Source: Halopiger aswanensis
GTDB taxonomy: Archaea; Halobacteriota; Halobacteria; Halobacteriales; Natrialbaceae
DNA: 64,000 nt
Assembly: GCF_003610195.1 (NCBI RefSeq)
Contig: NZ_RAPO01000001.1
Span: 992,001 to 1,056,000 of the forward strand
Direction of reading: 5' to 3'
Shown: positions 8,552 through 16,433 of the stretch, piece after piece
Position numbering within the stretch: the first letter of the stretch is position 1
Layout: each line of letters starts with the position of its first letter
The notes under the pieces: model-generated
The model's input: only the letters and a program-made list of their open reading frames with translations
What the model was told of the DNA's origin: nothing
The model's database searches: none
Made by a program: the position numbers and the translations under genes

Positions 8552-8914
8552 CTCGCGGTGACGTACCGATCGCCCGCGGACTCGGTCCGGAGCAAAAGCG
8601 AGTGGGGGAGAGGGGAGGGTGGGGAACGAGAGGGGACCCTCGCTCCCCGCAGCCCCAGCCGCAAACTGCCAGTCGAGATGGGGGGATGGAGTGACAAGCG
8701 GATGGGGGATGCCTCCAGACGGAACGCGTCTGGATGGGCGTGTAATCAGTATCGGTGATGAGTAATAATACTTCGGCAGACGCTCGTCTGACGTTCGTCG
8801 GCGTTCCGGCCTGCGATTTCGACCCAGCACAGCGCGCTCTCGACTCTCGCGGCGGCCGTCGGGAAATACGGGGCACAGGGTTACCCGCGATCCGACGAAG
8901 ATATACGTGTCACC
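8552..8914. other. Intergenic region with a G-rich tract and two related inverted repeats
   Basis: No gene is visible in this 363-bp stretch. It holds a purine tract with four G-runs (8604-8624), a strong inverted repeat (8714-8734) and a second inverted repeat with the same arm sequence CAGACG (8777-8790). A TATA-like GATATA lies near 8900. Confidence 0.6.
8714..8734 (+). terminator. 8-bp stem-loop after bioN, possible terminator or operator
   Basis: TCCAGACG and CGTCTGGA form a perfect 8-bp stem around a 5-base loop. It lies 163 bp after bioN and about 180 bp before the next gene. No T-run follows directly, so a regulatory protein site is an equal possibility. The arm sequence recurs at 8777-8790. 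Confidence 0.35.
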
Positions 8915-9709
8915 ATGAGCCACGATTCGTCCGAACGGGACGCCGCGGAGCGGCTCCCGCACGCGGAAGGCGGCAGCTGGCCAGTCAAGGGCTTCGACGG
9001 AACCGAACGCCAGACGACGTACATCGGGATGGCAAGCCACGAAAGCGGTGATGCCGATATCGAGTCAACCGCGCTCGTCTACGACGAACGTGACGAGACG
9101 GTGTTTCAGGCCGTAATCGACGAGGACAACCAGCGGCTCGTCCCGAAGAACGGTACCGAACGGGAACTCGAGTCCGACGGCAGCCTCGCCGAGACTCTCG
9201 CGGCGTTCGGCGACCGCCTCGAGTGGGATTCGCTCTCCGAGTTCGCGCGGGAGCGACTGCAAGATGCGGATGAATCGCGCAAATCAGCACCGGAGCCGAT
9301 CACCTTTACCCGGAGCAACACGAGCGCCGCGGCCGACCACAACCTCGAGTTTTCGGGCTCGTACCGCTACCGGACGACCGGCGGTCAGGTGCGTACCGTC
9401 GAACGAACCCTCGAGGTAACCCTCGACGACTCGGACGATCCCGCTCGAGCCGCCGTCGACGTGACGGAACAGGTCACGCAGTCGACTGCACTGAGCAACC
9501 AACAAGATCGAGCCGACGCCGCCCGCCTTGGAACGAGCGAAACTGCGTTTACGATCGATCTCACCTCAGCTGCGACGGAGGGGCGGCTCGAGGCGGTGAT
9601 CGAAGAGTGGTGCCAAGAGTGGCACATCCCCCACGTTGCGCTGTCGGTCGAAGCCAGTAGTGAAGACACTGAACCGATAGAAGATAGATCAACCGAGGAG
9701 GATGCGTGA
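8915..9709 (+). CDS. Unrecognised acidic haloarchaeal protein, 264 aa
   Basis: I do not recognise this protein. It is soluble, strongly acidic and has no signal peptide or Cys-metal motif. The middle (about residues 125-190) contains FSGSYRYRTTGGQVRTVERTLEVTLDD, a run of alternating residues suggesting a beta-sheet domain. The end is a Glu/Asp-rich tail (SSEDTEPIEDRSTEED). The first half also looks like a separate small alpha/beta domain (TALVYDERDETVFQAVI). Base use is slightly less GC-rich than in the bio genes. No neighbour suggests a role. Confidence 0.8.
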   Translation: MSHDSSERDAAERLPHAEGGSWPVKGFDGTERQTTYIGMASHESGDADIESTALVYDERDETVFQAVIDEDNQRLVPKNGTERELESDGSLAETLAAFGDRLEWDSLSEFARERLQDADESRKSAPEPITFTRSNTSAAADHNLEFSGSYRYRTTGGQVRTVERTLEVTLDDSDDPARAAVDVTEQVTQSTALSNQQDRADAARLGTSETAFTIDLTSAATEGRLEAVIEEWCQEWHIPHVALSVEASSEDTEPIEDRSTEEDA

Positions 9710-9976
9710 TTTGGACGCTAACACGTACTCACAATAGCGATCTTCGGGAGAGAAGTTACTTTTCCCATTGTTCATGTGATTCAATCTATCTCAGTACTAT
9801 TGGTCAATTAATTCGATATCGTACAGGTTTCATTCACTTCCAAGGTTAGTCTGGACGCTCGAAGCGATTGATCCTCAGAACTGCCTGTTAAGCGACTTAC
9901 TATCACTGGTGGATGGGCTTACTTGCCCACAATTATTATAGGAACACTAATGTTATAGTAGAAACAACACTATTGT

Positions 9977-10603
9977 GTGGCGACCGAACAATACGATCGC
10001 CTCACCGAGTCCCCGCAAACCGGTATCAATCGGAACGCTCTGGCGATGGACGAACGAATGCAAGTTCAGTACCTCCGCGTCAATCGCCGCAGCGATCAAC
10101 CTCCAGCCTACGACGGCCAATTTACGACCGTCTACTATCTCGACGGTGACGAACGAATGGCCGCAAAGAAATTCGTTGAAGAGAATCGAGCGCAACTGAA
10201 GGCGATCGACTTTTCGCATCCCGATCCGGTTCAACGCGCGGTCCCGCGTGAGGTATACGACTGGATCCTCCACTTTTTGGGTGAACGGAAACTCCGGAAA
10301 TACCAAAATATCGTGTATGAACAGCGTCGAAGCGGTACCGAGTGGGTAATCGATCGCGACCACTTCGAAACGTATCCCAACGATCGGTATCGACCGACAT
10401 CGACTGCGGCGGTCGCAAAGGCTGCCCCTCTCGAGTCGGTCTATCGCGACCTTGGAACCGTTATTACTGAATCCGATCTTGAGGCTCACGACGCTATCGA
10501 GGGCTGCGAGACGAACGTCCTCGAGTACTATCGTGTTGCTGGTCCCTTTGACTGTGAACCGGTTATCAGCGACGGAGCGTTGGCAGTGAAAAAGCGATCA
10601 TAG
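9977..10603 (+). CDS. Unrecognised hypothetical protein, 208 aa
   Basis: This protein has no family I recognise. It begins at GTG 9977, but an in-frame ATG at 10046 (MDERMQVQYLRV) is a possible later start. A second TATA-like stretch near 9952-9960 would fit that start. The protein is soluble, rich in Tyr and Arg, and less acidic than its neighbours. The gene is set in an AT-rich 270-bp upstream gap and uses more AT-ending codons than flanking genes, so it may have been acquired by transfer. Confidence 0.65.
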   Translation: MATEQYDRLTESPQTGINRNALAMDERMQVQYLRVNRRSDQPPAYDGQFTTVYYLDGDERMAAKKFVEENRAQLKAIDFSHPDPVQRAVPREVYDWILHFLGERKLRKYQNIVYEQRRSGTEWVIDRDHFETYPNDRYRPTSTAAVAKAAPLESVYRDLGTVITESDLEAHDAIEGCETNVLEYYRVAGPFDCEPVISDGALAVKKRS

Positions 10604-10906
10604 CCGATGCATCCCCACTTCACGTTGAAAATCGACTCTGACGAACGCGTCCATAGCACAATAGTTCATGAACTGATGACGCGCACTATTGCAGATATTC
10701 ACCTACGATTTCACTACTCGGTAAAATTATCTGCCAGATGAGTCAACACACAAGACTTATTACTTCACTCGAATGATCTTTCTGATACCCCTACCCGGGA
10801 GGCTGGTAGGTTCGTAGCTGAGTTGTTGGGAGGATGTCGACGGTCGCCTTCCACTGATCGTGCGCTAACCAACCAAACCGCAGATAACACAACTATAACA
10901 CAACAC
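10604..10906. promoter_or_regulatory. Promoter and long 5' leader of the S-layer gene
   Basis: This 303-bp gap has no gene. A TATA-like ACTTATTAC near 10755-10763 would place the transcript start near 10785 and leave a leader of about 120 nt. The leader could fold with CTACC/GGTAG arms near 10791-10810. Long leaders are known for haloarchaeal S-layer mRNAs; the exact start here is inferred. Confidence 0.45.
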
Positions 10907-13423
10907 ATGAGCGGAAATTCATATCGCGAAAAGGGACGTGCAGTGTTCCTGGCAGCGATGATGGTCCTCTCTGTCGTCGCAATGTCTGCTGCCTTCGCAG
11001 GCGCAGGCGCTGCCGTTAAGACACAGGATATCGGCGACGCAGGACCGACATACAACGAGAGGAGCGACTTGGAAAACAAGGACGTCTGGATTGGCCAAGA
11101 GGTAACCCTCGAACTTGAAGAGGAGTACACCTCGCTGCAGATTCGCCAAGGGTCGACCTATGACGAGGATGACGATGTCGTCCTCGAAAACCGTGTCGAC
11201 ACCAGCGATAACACGGTGACCTTCGATAGTTCCGAGCTCGAGGCAGGCAATCCGTACAACCTCAACCTTACCGGCGGAACCACGGACTCGAAGTGGAATG
11301 GGGTTGTCTTCTGGCTTGAATCGGAAGACCTCGAAACCGAGTTCACCAGCTCCACAGTTACCCAGGAGGGTAACGCAACCGTCTCGCTCACGTCTGACCG
11401 AGCGAACCAGTGGGTGAACGTTACGGCTGACAGTCTTGATGCAGACGATCTCGAGGATGTCTTCAGTTCGAACGACAACAGCGACGTTTCGGTTGAAAAT
11501 ACCGACAGTGACGAGGACCGCGTGACCCTCAACGTCACGGACGTCACTACTTACGACGACAACGACATTGAGTTCAGTGCAGACTTCAGCGATATCGACG
11601 CTGGCGAATACGAGTTCGATTTCGAGACGACGGACTCGCTCGCTGCGGATAACGCGACGGTCGAAGTTATCCAAGACGACGCGGAAGTCGAATTCGAGGG
11701 AGACGCCACCGGCGAGCAGGGTGAAATTATCGACATCACTGTCAGCACGCAGTACGTCGACAGTGGTGCAGTCCAGATCGGTGAGCTGGAAAACTACAAC
11801 TTCCAGGCCGCAACTGAGTTCGAGATCAACGAAGACGATCTCAACGAGGTCACCCTGCAGTTCAACACCAACGCACCGAGAGCGACCGATGCTGAAGATG
11901 CGTGGTCGCTCCACCCCAAGCACGACGACCACGATATCGAACTGGATAATCAAGCCGTGAACGCCTCGGCGCTCGACGAGTTCGAGCCCCTCGGTGCGTA
12001 CGATTACGAGATGCAGGCCGGCACGGACCTGAATACGTCGACCACTTACGACGATAACTACTACATCAACGACAACGACGTGACTGACACGGCGTTCTTC
12101 GACGTGAGCGAACCGTCACCTGTTGGTGACGTCACTACGCAGGTTGCGCCCGCAGGGGACGACGTGTTCGACTACAAGGACTTCAACGAGTCCACGATCA
12201 CTGACTCCGACGTCGTCGCCGACGGCGACCACCTCCTGCTGTCGGTCGACAGCTTCGACCAGTCCGGACTGGTTGACTCCTGGAAAGCAGAGGAATCTGT
12301 CGGTGAGGACCTCGGAAACCAGAGCATTAACATCACTATCGAAGAACAGGATCCTGGCCCGAACGTTGATGCCGAGGTCTGGACGACCAACCCCGATCAG
12401 GCAGACGAAGAAGACTACAACCTGATCAACGTCAGTCCCGCACACACTGACACTGAGGAATACGACGGTGATCTCCCACTGGTCATCGAATACGATGACG
12501 CTGACGAGGAACTCGAGGCTGACGCATCCTACGACCTGACCTACTCGGTCAGTGAGGACAGTCCGTACGTGTCCGATGAGGACGAAGAGATCGAGATTGA
12601 AGACGAGTTCACCCTCGAAAAACCCGAACTCGAGTGGAACGACAACGCTGAAGAAGTTCCCAATTCGGAAGACGCTGAAGTGACCGGCGACACGAACGTC
12701 GCCCCCGGTAGCGAGATCAGCACGAAGGCTCGCTCCGGAGGTAACTTCACGGACTCCGAAGATGCGATCGTCGCCGAGGACGGCACGTTCACCGCCACGT
12801 ACGACTTTAGCGAGTACGACGCTGGCATCACGTTCGACCTCACGGCGACCCACGCCGATCGGAACAAGTTCGACGACGAGTACGACAGCAACCTCGAAGA
12901 CGAAATCGAGTCGACGCTCGTCGACGCTGCGGAACCGCTGATCCAGCTCGACACCAGCGCACCGTCGGAAGTCACCGTCGGTGACGACGCCACGCTCGAC
13001 GTGACCGTCGCCAACAACGGTGGCGCAGCTGACGAAGTCGAGATCGGCGTTGACATCGCTGACGAACCCGTCGACAGTCAGAACGTCACGCTCGAGCCTG
13101 ACGAGGAGTGGACCCAGAGCTACTCCTTCGACACCTCGGAAGCTGGTGATATCAGCTGGGGCGTCACTGCTGGTGACGACTCCGCCAGTGGCACGCTGAG
13201 TGTCGTCGAAGAAGAGCCGACTGACGACAGTGGCTCCGACGACAGCGGCTCTGACGACAGCGGCTCTGACGACAGCGGCTCTGACGACAGCGGCTCTGAC
13301 GACAGCGGCTCTGACGACAGTGGCTCCGATGACGACGATGACAGCACACCCGGCTTCGGCGTTGCTGTTGCCGCGATCGCCCTGCTCGCAGCCGCCATGC
13401 TGGCCCTGCGCCGTCAGGACTAA
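10907..13423 (+). CDS. csg: S-layer surface glycoprotein with PGF-CTERM anchor
   Basis: This 838-aa protein is the probable main S-layer subunit. The N-terminus MSGNSYREKGRAVFLAAMM... is the special haloarchaeal surface-glycoprotein signal peptide, with cleavage expected after AGAGAA. The body is extremely acidic, beta-rich and carries about a dozen N-glycosylation sequons (NLT, NAT, NVT, NIT and others). Near residue 715 a CARDB-like stretch (VTVANNGGAADEVEIGVD) precedes a spacer of seven DDSGS units. The end is STPGFGVAVAAIALLAAAML-ALRRQD, a PGF-CTERM signal recognised by the archaeosortase ArtA. The in-frame extension to 10823 lies in the leader, so I start at 10907. Its glycan is probably made by the cluster at 47.7-64 kb. 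Confidence 0.92.
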   Translation: MSGNSYREKGRAVFLAAMMVLSVVAMSAAFAGAGAAVKTQDIGDAGPTYNERSDLENKDVWIGQEVTLELEEEYTSLQIRQGSTYDEDDDVVLENRVDTSDNTVTFDSSELEAGNPYNLNLTGGTTDSKWNGVVFWLESEDLETEFTSSTVTQEGNATVSLTSDRANQWVNVTADSLDADDLEDVFSSNDNSDVSVENTDSDEDRVTLNVTDVTTYDDNDIEFSADFSDIDAGEYEFDFETTDSLAADNATVEVIQDDAEVEFEGDATGEQGEIIDITVSTQYVDSGAVQIGELENYNFQAATEFEINEDDLNEVTLQFNTNAPRATDAEDAWSLHPKHDDHDIELDNQAVNASALDEFEPLGAYDYEMQAGTDLNTSTTYDDNYYINDNDVTDTAFFDVSEPSPVGDVTTQVAPAGDDVFDYKDFNESTITDSDVVADGDHLLLSVDSFDQSGLVDSWKAEESVGEDLGNQSINITIEEQDPGPNVDAEVWTTNPDQADEEDYNLINVSPAHTDTEEYDGDLPLVIEYDDADEELEADASYDLTYSVSEDSPYVSDEDEEIEIEDEFTLEKPELEWNDNAEEVPNSEDAEVTGDTNVAPGSEISTKARSGGNFTDSEDAIVAEDGTFTATYDFSEYDAGITFDLTATHADRNKFDDEYDSNLEDEIESTLVDAAEPLIQLDTSAPSEVTVGDDATLDVTVANNGGAADEVEIGVDIADEPVDSQNVTLEPDEEWTQSYSFDTSEAGDISWGVTAGDDSASGTLSVVEEEPTDDSGSDDSGSDDSGSDDSGSDDSGSDDSGSDDSGSDDDDDSTPGFGVAVAAIALLAAAMLALRRQD
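13223..13327 (+). repeat. Seven tandem 15-bp units coding DDSGS spacer
   Basis: Seven copies of a 15-bp unit (GACGACAGCGGCTCT with few changes) run in frame and encode DDSGS. They sit between the folded S-layer domains and the membrane-anchoring C-terminus. In other S-layer proteins this position is a Thr/Ser-rich O-glycosylated stalk. Copy number can be expected to vary by slippage. Confidence 0.9.
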
Positions 13424-13436
13424 CGCGACCTAACTA

Positions 13437-13451
13437 CCGGACTTCGTCCGG
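13437..13451 (+). terminator. Stem-loop terminator of the S-layer gene
   Basis: CCGGAC and GTCCGG form a perfect 6-bp stem with a TTC loop just 14 bp after the S-layer stop codon. A T-rich stretch (TATTCTGATTTTATTCTGG) follows shortly after. Confidence 0.65.
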
Positions 13452-13711
13452 CTCTTCCGTATTCTGATTTTATTCTGGATACTATACCCGGTAGCGACGG
13501 CACTTCTGTGCTAATTTCTCGAGAATGACTCTACTCGATTAGATCCAGGTCCATCACAGCCTACTCTGCTCTTCACGTGATCACGTGTGATGTTCGTCGC
13601 AGAAGGAGAGCGGTAAATGTGCTTTGAACCGCGAGCTCGGATTACTGGCCTCTTCCGTACTTCGAGAGTCGCAAATACCTGCAGACAGAAGCGTTGAACT
13701 GAAGGATTGAA

Positions 13712-13784
13712 GCCGGTGGAGGGATTTGAACCCTCGACCTAATCCTTACGAAGGATTCGCTCTGCCAGTCTGAGCTACACCGGC
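13712..13784 (-). tRNA. tRNA-Thr (anticodon CGU)
   Basis: The minus strand folds as a full cloverleaf. The acceptor stem is GCCGGTG/CACCGGC, the D-arm contains AGCTCAGACTGGCAGAGC, and the anticodon stem AATCC/GGATT encloses loop TTCGTAA with anticodon CGT. The T-arm is GAGGG-TTCAAAT-CCCTC. The CGU anticodon reads the Thr codon ACG. No intron is present and CCA is not encoded. No duplicated tRNA end or integrase was seen nearby. Confidence 0.97.
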
Positions 13785-13872
13785 GCTCCGTTGCATGTAT
13801 TCGTACGAGCGATAGCAGGCATAAGGATTGCGAATCGATCCGGTCGTGTGACCGTGTTGCGTGGTCCGGCGC

Positions 13873-14922
13873 CTACGCCGACGAGCGCTCGAGTCGCACG
13901 TCGAGACAGACGTTCAGTTCGTGGGGGGCGTACGAGCGAACGGTGTGTCGGGTCTCGACGGAAACGTCGTATTCGGGTTCGGCGGCGTCGCGGATCGCGC
14001 GCTCGCCCGGTCCGAAGGGGTCGTCCTCGTGCTGGATGTCGTAGTAGTGGAGGACGCAGTCATCGCCGGCGATCGCGACGGCCGTCTCGAGGAACTCGTC
14101 GGCGCTGTGCGGAAGGTTCATGACGATGCGGTCGGCCCAGTTCTCGTAGTCAGGGGCGCCTTTGGTATCGCGCTCGGTGACTGCTTCGCCTTCGCTCGCA
14201 TCGACTCGAGACGGAACGACCGTTCGAACGTCCGTACAGATCGCAGTCACGCGGTCCTCGACACCGTTTCGGCAGGCGTTCTCTCGGAGGTACGCGATCG
14301 CGTCCGGGTTGATATCGACGCCGACGCACTCCGCGCCGCGTTTCGCGAACGGAACGACGAACGGGCCGACGCCGGCGAACATGTCGAACGCCCGCTCGTC
14401 GGCTGCTACCTGCTCGGCGACGCGGTGGCGCTCAGTTGCGAGCCGCGGCGAGAAGTACACCTCCGCGAGATCTAGCGCGAACTCGCAGCCGTACTCCCGG
14501 TGGATGACCTCGGTATCCTCCCCGGCGAGCAGCTCCCAGTCGCGGACGCGCGTCTCGCCTTTGACCTTCGAGGCCTTGTTCAGCACCGTCTCGACCGGGA
14601 GGTCGGACCCGAGGACGGCATCGGCGATCTCCCGGGCGCGGTCCGGATCGTCCTCGTCGAGCAGGACTGCTTTCCCGAGTCGTTCGTACGAAGGATCGAA
14701 GCCGAGCAGATCGGCTGGCCTCGTCTGTGTTTCGCGTTCGTCGGCAGTTCGCCGCACGACCTCGAGGTCGTCGGGGACCGCCTCGGCGTCTGTGACCGGA
14801 ATGTAGAGGTTGCCGTCCTCGACCGCGATCTCGTAGTCGTCGTCGATCAGGTCCGCGTCCGCGAGGTCGCTGCGCGTCGCCTCGCCCTCCTCGCGGGGAA
14901 CGCGGACGCAGGGCACGTTCAT
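13873..14922 (-). CDS. trm5: tRNA (guanine37-N1)-methyltransferase Trm5
   Basis: Trm5 methylates G37 next to the anticodon and so prevents frameshifting. This 349-aa protein has an N-terminal substrate-recognition region and a C-terminal Rossmann methyltransferase domain. The SAM-binding motif is FDMFAGVGPFVVPFAKRG, followed by VGVDINPDAIAYLREN, and the catalytic motif is NLPHSADEFL. The final HTVRSYAPHELNVCLDVRL is also typical. I start at the ATG 14922 (MNVPCVRVP) because the upstream extension is Arg-rich and unlike the family. It is divergent from the Rieske gene. Confidence 0.92.
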   Translation of the reverse strand: MNVPCVRVPREEGEATRSDLADADLIDDDYEIAVEDGNLYIPVTDAEAVPDDLEVVRRTADERETQTRPADLLGFDPSYERLGKAVLLDEDDPDRAREIADAVLGSDLPVETVLNKASKVKGETRVRDWELLAGEDTEVIHREYGCEFALDLAEVYFSPRLATERHRVAEQVAADERAFDMFAGVGPFVVPFAKRGAECVGVDINPDAIAYLRENACRNGVEDRVTAICTDVRTVVPSRVDASEGEAVTERDTKGAPDYENWADRIVMNLPHSADEFLETAVAIAGDDCVLHYYDIQHEDDPFGPGERAIRDAAEPEYDVSVETRHTVRSYAPHELNVCLDVRLERSSA

Positions 14923-15029
14923 ACCGGTACTCGCCGATGGGCGGCCGTAACGGTGACGTTTTCCCGGACGGCCGCGCGTCGACATCGAGAACGATTAACG
15001 GTTATCAGGGAGCCGATCGTAGCCGGCCT

Positions 15030-15449
15030 ATGAAGCAGCTCACGACCGTCGAAACGGTCCACGAGGAGGGGTCGTGGCTATTTACGGTCCGAGATCAGTA
15101 CGGCGAACTCGAGGAGGCGCTGCTCGTCCCCTGCGAAGCTGGCGTCGAAGGATGGATCAACCGCTGTACGCACGAAGCCCAGCGATTCGACACGGGACGG
15201 GGCGCACCGATCCGTAACGGGCAGCTCATCTGCCCGCGCCACGGGTCGATGTTCGACACCTGCTCGGGCTACTGCGACAATGGCGAGGCGGCCGATACGA
15301 CGCTCCCGACGGTCGAGATCACGGTCCGCGACGACGGCCGCGTCATCCTCACTGACGATGAACTCTCGTTCGTCGGCGAGGGCGGTATCGACGAAAACGA
15401 GGACGACGGTGACGACGGACCGGCGTCGACGTCCCATATCGGCTTCTAA
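15030..15449 (+). CDS. Rieske [2Fe-2S] domain protein
   Basis: This 139-aa soluble protein carries a Rieske cluster site: C46-T-H48 and C68-P-R-H71, spaced as in dioxygenase-type ferredoxins. Two further Cys (78 and 82) follow in TCSGYCDNG, which is unusual. The C-terminal 30 residues are a very acidic tail. No membrane anchor is present, so a soluble ferredoxin-like electron carrier is more likely than a bc1-type subunit. No oxygenase partner lies nearby. The start at 15030 follows the divergent promoter gap and matches the domain start. Confidence 0.88.
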   Translation: MKQLTTVETVHEEGSWLFTVRDQYGELEEALLVPCEAGVEGWINRCTHEAQRFDTGRGAPIRNGQLICPRHGSMFDTCSGYCDNGEAADTTLPTVEITVRDDGRVILTDDELSFVGEGGIDENEDDGDDGPASTSHIGF

Positions 15450-15514
15450 CCGAGTCTCGATCGGACTGCGGTCGTCTCGAAAGCGTATTCCGCCCGGTCG
15501 CACTACGAGCGGCC

Positions 15515-16303
15515 ATGCTCACCTTCATCGGCCTCGGCCTCTACGACGAACGCTCGATCACCGTCGAGGGCCAGGAAGCGCTCCGAAACGCCGACCGCGC
15601 CTACGCTGAATTCTACACCAGCAAACTCATCGGGACGACGATCGACGACCTCGAGTCCTACCACGACGTCGAGATCGAGGTTCGAGATCGCGCCGGCGTC
15701 GAGCAGGAACCGGACGACATCCTCGCGGCCGCCGAGGACGAGGACGTGGCCTTTCTGACCGCCGGCGACACGATGATCTCGACGACCCACGTCGACCTCC
15801 GCTTGCGCGCCCACGACCGCGGGATCGAGACGCGCGTGATCCACGGCGTCACCGCCCAGACGGCGACCAGTTCGTTGACGGGGCTACAGAACTACCGGTT
15901 CGGCAAGGCGACGACGCTGCCGTTTCCCTACGCCCACGGCGCGGACGGTCTCCCGGCGAGCGTCACGGAGACGATCGACGAGAACCGCGAGGACGGACTG
16001 CACACGGTCGTCTACCTCGACATCAAGGTCGGGCACGAACGCGCCGAGGAGGACGAGTACATGACCGCCGATAGGGGCGCCGAACTGCTCGCCGAGGAGT
16101 ACCCCGACCTCGTCGGCGTCGTCGTCGCCCGCGCCGGCAGCCCGGACCCGCTCGTCGAAGCTGGCACGATGACCGACCTCGCCGACCGCGAGTTCGGTGA
16201 TCCGCTCCACCTCCTCGTGATTCCCGGCGACTGCCACCTGCTCGAGGCCGACGCGCTGGTCGAACTCGCCGGTGCGGACCGAGAGCAACTGGATATCGTC
16301 TGA
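15515..16303 (+). CDS. dphB: Diphthine synthase DphB
   Basis: DphB adds methyl groups from SAM to the modified His of elongation factor aEF2 on the way to diphthamide. The 262-aa protein matches the family in length. It belongs to the tetrapyrrole-methylase fold: MLTFIGLGLYDERSIT at the start, AFLTAGDTMISTTHVDLRLRA in the middle and VIHGVTAQTA-SSLTGLQNYRFGKATTLP thereafter. The final LHLLVIPGDCHLLEADALVELAGA is also characteristic. It probably has its own promoter; the adjacent genes are unrelated. Confidence 0.95.
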   Translation: MLTFIGLGLYDERSITVEGQEALRNADRAYAEFYTSKLIGTTIDDLESYHDVEIEVRDRAGVEQEPDDILAAAEDEDVAFLTAGDTMISTTHVDLRLRAHDRGIETRVIHGVTAQTATSSLTGLQNYRFGKATTLPFPYAHGADGLPASVTETIDENREDGLHTVVYLDIKVGHERAEEDEYMTADRGAELLAEEYPDLVGVVVARAGSPDPLVEAGTMTDLADREFGDPLHLLVIPGDCHLLEADALVELAGADREQLDIV

Positions 16304-16433
16304 GGCACGGCATCTTCCTGCGGTCGGCCGGCTACGCGGTGTGGCGAGCGCAGGCGCGTTTCGGAAAGGCGGCGACTGTTTCTGCTTCGATCGACGTTAT
16401 GGTCCGACAGTGACAGATAGACCGTAGAGGATC

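Noticed and set aside
13223-13327. Short regular repeats that could suggest a CRISPR array
   Set aside because: They are in-frame 15-bp codon repeats without spacers; no CRISPR array or cas gene was seen in the window.
13712-13784. tRNA-Thr as a possible integration site
   Set aside because: No integrase and no repeated tRNA 3' end were found nearby.
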